Assembly (NCBI RefSeq): GCF_023278565.1
Contig: NC_064678.1
Coordinates: forward strand, 2,108,001 to 2,172,000
Length of the DNA stretch: 64,000 nt
DNA from: Colletotrichum lupini
Lineage: Eukaryota > Ascomycota > Sordariomycetes > Glomerellales > Glomerellaceae
Direction: 5' to 3'
A program made the position numbers and the translations under genes. The notes beneath the pieces were generated by a model. The model was not told the DNA's origin, searched no databases, and was given only the letters and a program-made list of their open reading frames with translations. Shown here in pieces: positions 12,801-24,800 of this stretch. The first letter of the stretch is position 1, and each line of letters opens with the position of its first letter.

Positions 12801-15800
12801 CGCTAGCGAACCCACCGAGGTGAAGCTGGACGCCGAAGTAGAGCGGGGAAACGATCGTGGCACTTTTTTTTTTTTTCTCTTCCCTTCTCGGACCTTCATC
12901 TCTAAAACTCTTTCACGCTCATCTCCAAGCCCTTGGCCACAGTGCTCCGGGCGGAGATGCCCAGCAGATGTGACATAATAGCAACGACCTCAAACCTTAG
13001 TCCCAAGATCTGCCCGATTCGCCTTCATGATTTGACATTCGGTTGGCTCCGGCAGTCGTCTGAAGTGTATCGGGACACAGCCGAGGGGCACATTGTCAGC
13101 CTCCGGAGACGAGAATGGGATCATGGACTGTTTCTCAGACTCGGCAGGGACTTTGGCTACAGACAGGGGATAACCTCAAGGGATCGATGGACACGCGAGT
13201 CGGAGAAATAACACAAGGCAGAACACAGGCCCCCAAACGTCGCACCGAGACGGTTGGACGCTGTGTCGTTGCTTCACCAGAGAAGCACAAACCACCAAGC
13301 GCTTTTGATGGTTTGTTTTGGCAGCGGCAGCAGCAGATCCATACCATAGTGGACGGTGGGTATAGTTGGTGTTTGCCCATCAACCCCCTGCCACGGCATC
13401 GACCCAGGTCCTGGTAGGGGAACTTGTGTGAGTGCTGTGGTTCGAAAGCTCGGACTCGACGGCACAGGCTTGAAACCATGTCTTGAATGACCGTCAGGTT
13501 TCTCTGGCTGATGTTACCTGGTAGGTCCTAGGCCGTATCTGGCGTCGCGGAGAGTTGTAGCTTAGCCTAGGAGAGCTTTCAACTCGCCTGATAGTCCTTG
13601 GCTGTTCTCTTCAGGACGGTGTCCACCAGCCGGGCGCCTTCATTTTCGTCGCCGCCGCATCGCGCTGGCGCTTCTTTCGGCATAGCATACCACGGGGCAA
13701 GGTCCGCATGGGTGACGGGGAGCCCAAGGGGGAAGTATGCACGGATGCCCATGATCCATGACCGCATAACGTTCGTCAGTCGTTCTAGTGGGCTAGAGAT
13801 GGGAACAGGGTCCTTCCTCTTCCGGTCGGAATGGGAAACGATGCAAGGACACTCTTCCTCGATAGACCAGGACCGGGGCGGGGCTCTAGCTGAGAGTTCG
13901 AGCTCCTTATCCTTCAAGGTTGTGGCATGACGGGAGTCGAACTCTCTTGCTTTTTGGACAGTTCTCGCCGCGGCAATGTCAGCTTCCAGAGATGTCGAGA
14001 CGATGGTGGCAGAGACGCACTCGTCATCTGACTTGGGACGATTGCGTGTGCAACTTCAGAACGCAGAGGCTCTTGCCCTCAAGGACTCGATCAACCACGC
14101 AACAGCGAGGCGAGAAAAGCTGTACGAAATCTGGTATGCAGAGTCGCAGACACAGGCGCGCCGCAAGCAATACCTGCCTATACCCATGCCCGCGGAGGCT
14201 ATTTGTTGGACCCAGTGCTAGGGCCGCCCGATTGGGGTCATAGGGCAGGCGGTAGGTACTCCGTACAAGTTACAACAAATGGGCAATGGGTGTCGTTGGG
14301 AATGGAGAGAGAGCCACTCGCTGTGGACGTACACACGGAGAGAACCGCTTCCACTGCTGGCACAGGCCAAGGTGACGGGACCTTTGTGTAGGGTTCTGGC
14401 GACGGACGGTACTGCATGTCACCACACCCGGAGCCATAGAAAGGCAAGCAAGTTGAGTCCACATGACGATGTTGGCCGCCTAGTCGGGTTCTGACCGAAT
14501 ACATCATGAAGAGCACCCTCTCAGGCTCTCAGCCCCGGAGAAGACTAGTCGGATGCATACCATGCAAGCCCAAATGGCGAATGCCGAGGGCAATGGATTG
14601 TTACTCTGGGCGGTGCTCAACTCAACTTGTCCACGGTCGCCGCCTGCTATTCTCATGCTATAGGCCCCGCAACTCAATTGTCGACGCTATTACCTAAGTC
14701 ACCTGATTCTGCCAACTGGGTGACGGTGGTCTGCCGAGCCAGGAGATGACTTTGATCACAGCTTGACAGAGAGGCCCAGTATAGAGTGGCCTGCAAAGAG
14801 TGAAGAGGTTTCCAGCCGCGAGCCCCAACCATGAGGGCTTTTGGCGGCCATGGGGATGTTGTCCTGGATCGCGGAGTCTGTCTACCCCTTGATTCATCTC
14901 TTTTCGTCTTCCTCTCCAAGTCCATAGTTGGGATGGACGAAAAAAGCAGCGAATACTGCTTGCCGCCCGAGCTCCGGTCTGGCGGGCCCCTTTTGGCTTT
15001 TGCCCGAGCATTCACATTGCCTAGATTTCCTGCTGAACGGTATCACGAAGAATCAAGGGCGCAGAGCTAAGCTCGCATGAAGCTGAGCCAAGTGGTTGTC
15101 TGGGACTGGACGGTGAGCGGTGCTCTCTGTCATCGGCTGAGTGGGCGCGTTGCACGAGCATGTTTGCATGAGCATGAGCGCAAAAGAGGGCGAGAGACCG
15201 AAAGATGGGATGAGATGGGATGGATTGAGTTGAGTTGAGTTGGGCTGGGGACGTCGTCCATGACTGGTTCGGCAGCGTCGCAAAGAGTCACCGGCACAGA
15301 CGCTGGCACAGACAGGCAACGATACAGTACTCGCTGACTGGCGATTGCTTCGCCTCCATCGTGTTGACTAGCTCCCTGCCGACACCTCGCCCGCAGCGTG
15401 TCATTGGACTGGATCGGGACAAGATTAGCCCCTGCCCCTATTCTCTGACCTTTGACCTCTAAGACTCATACAGCTTCCCGGCCGGTGGTAGTGAGGTCCA
15501 GTCAAGCGAGCATCGAAAATAGAGAGGCTATACGGAGCGATAATGGAACAGCATGGCATGGCATCAGCGGCGCGACGCAGTGATGCGATGATGGGCCGGT
15601 AGCAGGGGGCAGCAAAGGTAACGAAGCCATTCCCGAAGGAGACAAGCAGCGAAAGCAGCCGCGAGAGTGAGACCAGCGGCAGAATCGCCCACCGCAGCAA
15701 CAGCGACGGCGCCAGAGAGGCGAAGGTAACAGAGGCAACGGGGCCCTGTGCCAGCGCGCCCGAGGAGAAACCAGCCACACATTCAGCGGACGGCTAACTG

Positions 15801-17648
15801 GGAAGGGCATGGCAGAGGAACGCGCTAGAAAGTCTCCAGATGGAACATGGAGATGGTGCGGCTTGTCAACTAGTGCTGGAGAGCATGTTTCCGTCGGCGA
15901 ACTTTGGGACGTGAAAGCAAAAAGCGAAGCAAAGCAGAAGCAGCAGCTTGAGGCGCAGCAAACCCAAGGGCCGTCTCCCAGTGGTCGGTTCGGTATGGAG
16001 GGGGAGTGTGTGTTGCTTGGAGAGAGAGAGGTGCGAAAGGAGGTGGGAATTCGGCATGGACACGATGCGAGCGTGTTGCGAAACCATGATTCCCACAGCT
16101 GTTCAGCCCCATTGCGGACTAGAATCATCAGCACGCAGCGTGGGGAGGAGAGAAAGTCTCGAGAGGGTGAGGTGAGAGGCCAAAGTCAGTCAGTCAGTCA
16201 CTCGCTCACCAACACACGCATTTCCTCTCTGTCTCTCTCGCAGTTTCTCTTACCTTTACCCCCCTCACTCTCAGTTTCTCTCTCTCTCGCTCACTTACTC
16301 ACCCACCCCTCGGCTTGGTCGGTCAATCATCTGTCTTCTCTTGGATGGACTCGACCCCACCGCTTGTTTTCACTTCTCGGTCCCTCCCACTGGTGGCCCC
16401 CAGTCACCAGTGAGTGGCCCTTTCGCCCCGGCCCCCGGCCTCTCCCTCCCTCTGCGTTAGTTCTTTTGCAAGTGAGAATCGCCGCCGCCTTTGGTTGGGG
16501 CCCAAGAAGCCGGCTCACCCACGGGAGGAGGGGCCCAAGGTTATTTTTAATTTTGGCTCGTTTTTGGGTCGACCTTTGGCGGGTGAACGGGGAGATTGGC
16601 GGTGCGATGGACAAACAGCACATTGCCCAGTACAGCACAAAACTAACATTTCGGGCGTAGTCCTGTATTTACACTCGACACTAGGATCCTACTACGGCCG
16701 TCTTTGACAGATACCGACGTTGATAGACACGGTAGACGCGGAATAGCGCCGAGGGTCTGCTCGTCCAAGGAAATCCCAGACTACCTACCTTACGGCTGGT
16801 TACCACTACCTTTGACTACGAACGACTACCGAATGCTGGGGCAAGCTGCTCGGGTCCCGTGTCAATACACGCCGGAACATCAAGACATGATGATGGCCGT
16901 TGACATCAAGCTCATCAGACATGACAAGGAATCTTTTAGTTAGCACCTATTCATCCATGCCGGCGGCGACTTCGACCCATTATCTCCTGTATTCCTGTAC
17001 TCCTCTCATTCTTCTTCACCCCCATTTGGCGAGTACGTACTCATCTTCTTCCGCCCTGCCGGATTCTTTTTGTAGTCGTCCCATCCTCGATGAGAGATAA
17101 CTCTTCTTTACATCTCTCATTCTCATTCTCGTTCATTCGTCTGCTCCCCCCAGTCTCTCCATGCATTAAAGTACATGCACACGCCTGCGTTGCCTTGTGT
17201 ACGGTCACACACACAGCCAATCCTTACCATCTCCCTCGCCTCGATTCTTTGGCTGACCATAGCCGGGATCCCTGCTATTATTCCCCTTCCCATCTCAGAG
17301 TCCCATCTCACCCCAATCCATCCCATCCCTTCATACTGTACCTATCTTGACAGGGCATCGCGATTCACTCCCGCCCCCCTTACGGACGACAACGATACGG
17401 AGAGAAGGAAGAAGAAGAATAAGCTCCGCGACGCACCAGTCTTCACCGACACACTCCAAGCCTCTCTGTCCAACAGGCTTAACCCCAGCCGCGGACGACT
17501 GTGTCAGAATCCGCGAAAACCCTGTTTCTCGGATCCAGAACCTGTTGGATCTGTCATTACTGAGGCCACTCACTCGGTCTCTGTCACCTTTGGAAAAAGC
17601 ATACGCAGTTGGAGAGAGAGCGAGGGCAATAGTGTACAAATACGCTGC

Positions 17649-17823
17649 GTATCCCATCGACTGCTGCAAGGCGACAGTACAATGGTCTCCAGCTTTTCTC
17701 CAAATTCTCTGAGATATGAATTTTCTGATTTGCGGATATAGTGGGAATAAATCGGAATAACGCCTGATTGGTTCTTCCCCCGCACTCGGATGTGCTGTCG
17801 CCTTGCAGCAGTCGATGGGATAC
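17649..17823. repeat. 32-bp inverted repeat with 111-nt spacer
   Basis: 17649-17680 is repeated in inverse orientation at 17792-17823 with 31 of 32 positions matching. Arms start GTATCCCATCG and carry CTGCTGCAAGGCGACAG. The spacer 17681-17791 is AT-rich and unrelated. As RNA it could form a stem of about 32 bp. It lies about 1.7-1.8 kb upstream of the start codon at 19484, in the probable promoter or leader. Arms of this length and identity are most unlikely by chance. Confidence 0.9.
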
Positions 17824-17893
17824 TCTCACGCACCCGACACCCGCGACACCCGCATACATACACACACAAATACATAGATACATCTCGCACATC

Positions 17894-17896
<3 letters not shown>

Positions 17897-17928
<32 letters not shown>
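17897..17928. repeat. (GA)16 microsatellite
   Basis: Sixteen perfect GA units directly follow CACATCGCT, 73 bp downstream of the right arm of the inverted repeat. GA/CT tracts of this kind are frequent near fungal promoters. Confidence 0.95.
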
Positions 17929-17931
<3 letters not shown>

Positions 17932-19483
17932 TTAATGACCCGGTACGTACGGATTTCACACTGCCTAGTCCCAGCAACGATCCCAGCACGGACGGCCCCT
18001 CCCCTCCACAGTCCACACATGTCCCTGTCCCATCCATTCTCTGTCTCCTCTCATAGCCCTGCACCTTGCACCCGCACCTGAGCCTGGGGTCTGCGCACCT
18101 GGACATCTCATTCACATCCACACACACTCGCACTCACACACACACCCACCCTCGCCCAGATGGAGGAGCATCAGCTGCAGCAACCTGCACAGCACAGCTG
18201 TTTTTCTCTTTGCTTTCTTTTCCTCTGCCCTTGCTCACAGGTCATGCCCCGTTATTCCCACCCGGTGGTCATGCCTTGCCCCGATTAGGCCGGGACCTGG
18301 TGTGGCACTTCTCAACCGTGTGTGCTGCCCTCTTCCTGAGCCAAAAAGCCAGACTGGACGGAGCCTGTGTGTGAGTGGTGTGCATCCATGTGTGTGAGGG
18401 TTGTGCTGTGCCTGCTGCGGCCACTGTCTCTCCTCCTCTTGGGGGACGTGAGGGCGAGGTGCCATTATTTAACTGTATCTGTCCCCGGCCCATCTACCAC
18501 CGCCTTTCCTGTCTCCCCTCCTCTCAGCCTACATCAAACATCAAATCCCATCAGCCTCGTTGAGCTGCTCGCGCTGTCCTCAACCACATTCGCTTTTTCC
18601 TAACTCTACTCTTAGGAAGTCCTCGTTGACTCCTGTCATTCGCTTTCGCGTTCTTGTGTTTTTCTTCTTCCGCCAAAATCTCAAAACCGCCCTCCTCCAA
18701 ACCAACCACCTCCCGCCCTCTTGTTTCAATTATTTCTCTCCCAACAAGATCCTCGGAAGAGAAACAAAACCGAACACAAAAAGGAAAGGAAAAACCTACC
18801 TCTCCAACCCGCGCTCAGTCTACCCCAGCAGCCTCAGCCTCAGCCTCGAAGCATTCATCGCCAAATACCCTGGTCTCCAGCCTCAACAACTCCTGGGACT
18901 CGCTAGCTTACAACCCCGCCTCTCCCACAACTCGGCTTGCAACCAGCAAATGCTCCATCACTGAACATCGGTCTTCTGATCAACCACACTCGCTTTTTCG
19001 GAAACAGAGGACTTGAGATATACAACGGAAATTCGGGAAACTCAGAACCCGCCCACCCACGATCGCTATCAGTATCAGGAACTGGGAACAGGAGAAGGGA
19101 AAAGAAAGGGATCAAGGACAGAAAGAGACGCAAGAGGAACCCGCCAAATCGATTATCGAGCAAAGCGGCCTTCTTTACCATTTTTCCTGTCATTTGCCTC
19201 ACACCGAGCGCCTGACCAACCTGCTGCCAGTCGCTTACACATCCGTGGACGCATTTGCTCCTTTGCATCGCTTGCCCCGGTCCATCGACACTCTCGCGCA
19301 GTATTAAAGTCTAAGTCTTGAGACTAAGCCTTACGTTACTTTCCCAGTAACGATCCTCCACTCGCTATCCATACACGGTCGTCTGTCCGTGTATACTCCC
19401 ATGTGCGTGTTGCGCCTGCCCATCGTTTCCCGATTCACACTGACACGCATAGTTCTTTCGTTTAGTTCATCCCCGCGCTCACA

Positions 19484-21408
19484 ATGGCCGGTCCTGGTGG
19501 TGGTCCTCCCCGCCGCAGTCACACCAAGTCCCGCAAGGGCTGTGAGACTTGCAAACGCCGCCACATCAGATGCGATGAGAACTTTCCCCAATGGTAAGTG
19601 CTTCCTGCTCTGTTCCTGAACCGGCAACTAATACAACCCAGCCGCAACTGCACCAAGCACAAGATTCGCTGCCCCTACAACGACATGCCAATGCCCGAGG
19701 ACAGGTCAACAACGCCCGACAAGCCCGGCCTCATGTGGACTCCTGAGGTCGAAGCAGAGATCTCGCAGTGGCAACAGACGGGAATGTTCCCGTTCCCCAA
19801 CCTCGGCATCTACCCGGCACCGAACCCTCAGTACTTGTCTGTAGAGGATCTCAGATTGATCTATCACGTAGCATCCATCTGCAACGAGTTGGCTACTTTT
19901 GATGCCAACGGCTTCACCCTCTGGACACGCCAGATCCCCACGTAAGTAGGAATTCGCCTTTTCTACGTCAAACTGTACTGATTCAAAGTAGTATCATCAA
20001 GATCGGAGCGACGAACCCGTATGTCATGCATGCGCTTTTGGCTTTCTCGGCCACGCACATTGCCTTCCTAACCGACTGCCCCCTGGTGGGCAACATGGCG
20101 TACGAGCACCGCGGCGTTGCCCTCAAGGGTCTGCAGGAGGCTATTGGCATGTTCGACCGCGAGACGTCGGATGCCGTCTTGGCAGCCTCTCTTGTCCTGT
20201 CGTGGCAAGCCACAGATTGGTAGGCAACTGGCAGCAGCCATCCGTTATGCAGTACCGCACTAACGCACAAATTGCAGGCGAAGCTGGACCCAGCTCATGC
20301 AAGGAACCTCGTCGGTATGTCGTACACACACAGGAAGCCGCTAGGGTTTGAGAGACGATACTGACTCGCACTCTTTCAGGTCATCGAGGCCATGGACTCC
20401 TGGAAGCACGAGTCTCAATTTGGCGACTTCATCGCCGAGAGCTGCACATTCCCAACCGCTCCTGCCTCTCCCAGTCCGGATCACAAGCCGAGCCAGCCAC
20501 GCAAGGAGGATATTGACGCCTTTAACCGCACCCTGAGCCAGCTCCAAAAGGTCGAGGCCCATCTCAAGCACAACAAGGAGGACACCAAGTCAATCCAGCA
20601 GTTGATCAGCTTCCTCAAGGGCGCCCGCAAGGTCAGCCCCACGCTGTCCGTCTCCCAGCAGTTTGAGCGCCTTCGTCCCCTGCGGACGTGGCTCTTCTGG
20701 CTGCCAGTCATGTACCTCAAGCAGACGGGCGGCTCGCCCAGCGCACTCACCATCATTGCCTACTACTACACGGTGGCCCTGATCATGGAGCGTCTGTTCA
20801 CTGAGATTGGTGCCGCCTACTTTGGCAGTCTGTCCATTGGCCCCGTAGAGGAAATCGCCCGCCGCCTCCTGTCTATCAATATCTCGGCCAACCACGACGG
20901 CGACCTGCAGACCCCCCTGACGCTCATGGAGTTCCCCATCGACACGGTCAACGAGTTCCGCTCGAGGATGGGTTGGATCCAGCCCGCGAGAACGCCCTCG
21001 TTCCCGCAATTCAACCCTCCCAACTTCTACATGAACGAGCCAGTTCCCCTGCCTCCCGTCAGCGACTCGTATCTGCCGTATGGTCACAACCCTGCCTTCA
21101 GCTACAGTGCCGAGTCCCTGCAGATGCTCAATGCCGAGTCGGCGCCGCCCAGCAACGTCTCCCCCTTGGTGCTGTCGTCCCCGTACGTCAACTCGCAGTA
21201 CCTCAACATCCCCAGCCCCAACTACGGCGGCTACAGCCCGGCATCTTCGACATTTGAGGGCTCCGTTGCCTATAGTGACAACGAGGAGTACGGCTCGTAC
21301 GAGAGCTATGACATGAGCGGCGTGCCTACCCCCATCGTCGGCGGTTCCCACAACTTTGGCGTCGGGTTCGTCTCTCCCACCACCACCCAGCAGCCCCTGT
21401 GGATCTAG
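19484..21408 (+). CDS. Zn2Cys6 fungal transcription factor (Upc2-like architecture)
   Basis: Five exons: 19484-19593, 19642-19941, 19992-20219, 20278-20314, 20380-21408, giving 567 aa. The start is the only ATG directly before the zinc cluster. The cluster occupies residues 20-47 with C-X2-C-X6-C-X6-C-X2-C-X6-C spacing (CETC, RC, QC, RNC, RC); the fourth Cys codon is split by intron 1. A basic N-terminus (RRSHTKSRKG) precedes it. The middle region, with segments such as NPYVMHALLAFSATH and VLSWQATDW, matches the fungal-specific domain of Upc2/sterol-uptake-type regulators. The C-terminus is Ser/Pro/Tyr-rich with acidic patches, a plausible activation region. A nuclear DNA-binding activator is inferred; target genes are unknown. 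A very long gene-free region precedes it. Sterol regulation is only an analogy. Confidence 0.85.
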
Positions 21409-21503
21409 AAAGGCCCTGCCCCTCTTCCATGGCACCCTCGATAACCACTACGGCTCAGTACAATTGTCGCTTGGAAAGAATGCCGGATTGACCGCCGCTC
21501 AGG

Positions 21504-21812
21504 ATGCCCACCACCCCTACCTACCCGCCACCGGAGGATTCCAACGTCCTAGCATCATCTTCGCTCAACACGTTGCCCCCATCCCCGTTCCTCCATCCCG
21601 AACTCTTCGGCATGCTACCCCTTCCCGAGTCACCAGTTCCTCGCGGCATGCCTCTCCCACGTCACCGGCACACACCATCCTCCTCCGTCTCCGTCACGGG
21701 CGACTCTCCCATGTCGGTCAGCGCACCCTTCCCACCTCGCAACCAACAGCGAGTGCCATCGACACCGACCTTCCAGTTCAACAGCGAGAAGGGCAAGGAG
21801 CGCGAGACATGA
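21504..21812 (+). CDS. Codon-biased Ser/Pro-rich ORF just downstream of the Zn2Cys6 gene (uncertain)
   Basis: A 102-codon frame begins 95 bp after the regulator's stop and has strongly C-biased third positions, like a real exon. Its product is rich in Pro and Ser (LPPSPFLHPELFG, PLPESPVPRG) and ends ...KGKERET. A good acceptor (TTGACCGCCGCTCAG, AG at 21501-21502) lies immediately before its ATG, and the frame is closed by TGA just upstream at 21489. This suggests an alternative last exon of the upstream gene rather than a separate gene, but I could not find a convincing donor. It could also be a chance frame in a 3' UTR. No domain recognised. Confidence 0.3.
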   Translation: MPTTPTYPPPEDSNVLASSSLNTLPPSPFLHPELFGMLPLPESPVPRGMPLPRHRHTPSSSVSVTGDSPMSVSAPFPPRNQQRVPSTPTFQFNSEKGKERET

Positions 21813-24800
21813 GTCTCTTCCCTCGCTCCCTGCTTCCAAATTTCCACCCCACCCTCAAGTTCTTTTCCATTACCATCGTTTGGGACCCCCTTTGATTTCG
21901 AAACATCTTTAATAATACCTGCTGCATCGACACAATACGCCAATGTACACTACACTCCTTTCGAGAGAGATCAACCGGTTGATCCGGGGCGCCAGACGCC
22001 GCCGCATCGCCACGACTATCCTTTTCAACCACCAACTATATACGACCTCAACGGCGACGCTGCCTCACATTAATCTACGACGACACTCCCTTAATTATCG
22101 AAGATGATACCCCCGATCCACCACAAAACCATAGACGTTCCCTACTCTCACCGGCATCGGATGATACCCAGTGCATCACACTCCTTTTTATGACTTGACG
22201 ACGGAAGAAAAGGCATCTCGAATTATAGAGAGACGGGGGAAGAAAGAAAGATACACTCACACACTCCTTATGGATCACATCGGCACCTACAATCCAAACT
22301 TGCATAGCGATCTGTTTTCGTGTTTGATGCAAAACACACACACAACCCACACTCGGCGTTACAAAGGAGTTTACAACACACCACAGCACAAGGGAAACAC
22401 TCGGATGGATGGCTCGAAACCTCCAAACTGCATTGGGCGGAGTCACAAGTTTTGCTTTTTTTTTTTTTTATCTAACTTTTTACTTTGGCCGTTGCCGCGG
22501 ATAGAGAAGGCTTGCCTCTCGCCGCCAGAATTTTTTTAAACTGTACCGAGGACAAAAAGAGTTTTGGATTTAATGAGTTTTGTTACTGCTTCCTCCATCG
22601 GAGAGAAAACAGGGGATGCTTCTTGAGCGTCGGGGATTTTTTTGTAATGAGTTTTTCCATGTGGGTTTAGCTTCAGCTTGAGCTTTGCAGACTTGGCTTT
22701 GGGGTCTTTGCTGCCGCCATCTCGTTCTGCTACTGAGCAGGGGATGATAGGGCCTTTTTTCGGTGCGTGGAAGAAATATACAAACCAGTTTGACGACGCG
22801 CATTACACTTTTGGGCTTCTCCTTGCACTGTGTCACGCACACACTCTCTCTTTCCGCCCTTCTGCCTCTCTTCCCCTCCTTTGCCCATAAACCATCCTCC
22901 GATTTCATTTCATTTATGACATGTCACTAACTGGATCGAGGTAAGATCCAGGTAACCGGGAAATTGAGTGGTTTTTTTTGTTACAGCTACGTTTTCTTTT
23001 CCCTTCTTCACGAAGCAAGGCGAGAAAGAAAAAGCCCGGTAGGAGTATGTATCCGTAGGCATGTACGAAGTACTCCGTAGGGGGGGTGTGTAGTGAGTTC
23101 AAATGTGATGAGCGTGATGAGTGCGGAATGAGAGTACCGGATCGATCTTTGGTTTAAAATTATGACATGTTACGGCCGACGACGCGGGGGGTGTGTGTGG
23201 TTGGCGTGGTTGGGCTTGGGGGAGGAGCAGGAGGAGCAGGAGGAGTGGCGTAGGAGGCGAATGGTGCGAAGTGACCGGGGGAGGGGGATAGGATAGGGAT
23301 ATTTGCTTTTCGTGTTGGCGAGTCTAGCGTTTTTCCCATCGTTGGCGTAAAAAGTTTACATGCGGTGTAGTGTGGCAGCGTGTGTTCACCTTGCGTGCTT
23401 GCTGCAGCTGGTGTGCTTTCTTTTCTTGATTTTTTTTTTTCTATTTTCATACAGGCTAGAGCCGTCGGAACCGAACATTTTCTGTAAATTTGTCTCGTCT
23501 GCATATCTCCCTATCCCGTACTTTTTTCTCGTCTGATTTAGGAAAGTCGAATGGGGGACGTTGTCTTCCGCTTGGCCATGCATGCTTCTTTTCGGGGAGG
23601 GGTGAGGGTTTTTTTGGTTCGATCCGGATGGGATGCTCCCTTTCCCCTGCAGTCCGGCGGGCTGAATGGGGTGACCACGACCAGAATGTGAGCTTCTTTG
23701 GGTAGTAGAGGGGGATCGTCGTCAGGGTTATAGATTCCCATGCTCGTGTGGTGTTTCTCTTTCTGTACTCTGTAGTAGTAGCAGTGTCTCTGTATCCGTA
23801 GCTCTTTTTCCTTGCCAACGCTTGAGTATCTCGTTGCTTTTCCCTTCTTTCTTTGTCTCGATGAGGGGGGACGGGTTTGAGGATGGTTGGGGGACAAGGT
23901 TGGGCGTCCCGGGGTCTGATGTACTATCCTACTTTGTAATTATGTGCGGATGTGAATGGGCTAGCTGGCTACCTGTCCAGATGACTGGGTTGTTAGTCCG
24001 CTGGATGGCTGGTTGGCTGGTGGGAGAAGGCGGCGGCGGAGAACTGCATATGATCGGCCAAGAAGTGACCTGACGAAGTAAGGCGAAGCGAGGCGAGGCG
24101 AGGCCCAGCTGAAGGGGGACTAGATGGGATAGATAGCGGCGGGTATCGAAACAGGGTCAGTCGGGATTTGACGGCACGACGGCACGGGGGTGGGTTGCTG
24201 GTGGATGTGGATCATGGAGTGAAGGGGAGGTGAGTGAATGAGTGGTATACGAGGCTGGAGATTGCGGTAGGACGATAACGGTGGTGATGTCGATGCAAGA
24301 CATGCAACGGCCGTATAAAGAAGGATGTGGTGATTTGACTAGGCGTGAGAACCATGCCTGCCAGGTAGCAGATAGCATCACCGATGAGGCTGGTCAGTCT
24401 CGGCTATTGAAAGGCTTGGGTCTTGGAAGCATCTCGTCTTTCTGAGATTGCTGGTCTACTATACCGTTGAGCTCGTGGGTAGCTACTTTCCAAATCCATA
24501 GAGTCCGGTCCTTGTTCTAGGGAGAGGTTCATGGGCAGATTGGTTGGCTGGCCTAGGCAGATTTTCTCCTGGCGCCAGTGCTCGCGAGATTTGGGTGGCA
24601 GGTTCGAGTTGTAGAGGACGTACCTCACTAGGCGACGACCTCATCGTTGCCCTTGTCTTCGGTCTCTTTGAGCTGTCTACGTCGGACTAGAGACTTGGTC
24701 CTGGCTGGGCATACTTTCGGGACGGAGGAGATTCCAACTTCTACACGCAACGGATGTTCGAGACAGCTCAGAGAATTTGATAAGCGAATCAATCGAGATG

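Larger units (their letters stand above)
9825..19483. other. Long upstream region without supported genes
   Basis: Nearly 10 kb between the repeat element and the Zn2Cys6 gene. Reading frames such as 11876-12619 (minus), 15809-16660 (plus) and 13579-13917 (minus) are open but low-complexity, without biased codon use or recognisable domains. A short plus frame at 13976-14221 is rich in charged and polar residues and could be a gene scrap. From about 16.2 kb onward the plus strand becomes pyrimidine-rich (TC, CTCTCT and CCCTCC tracts), typical of a fungal promoter or 5' leader for the gene at 19484. There is a G13 run at 12548-12560. Confidence 0.5.

Noticed and set aside
13927..13990. A tRNA-like T-arm sequence (GAGTTCGACTC on minus strand)
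   Set aside because: No matching acceptor, D or anticodon arms; only a short stem.
15809..16660. A 283-codon plus-strand open frame
   Set aside because: The latter half is the SLSLS/LLTHPS type produced by TC-rich simple sequence; no domain, no bias.
20590..21435. A 281-codon minus-strand frame
   Set aside because: Antisense shadow of the last exon of the Zn2Cys6 gene.
23219..23252. GGAGCA direct repeats that might suggest a repeat array
   Set aside because: Simple tandem microsatellite; no spacers. No CRISPR arrays are expected or seen in this eukaryotic window.
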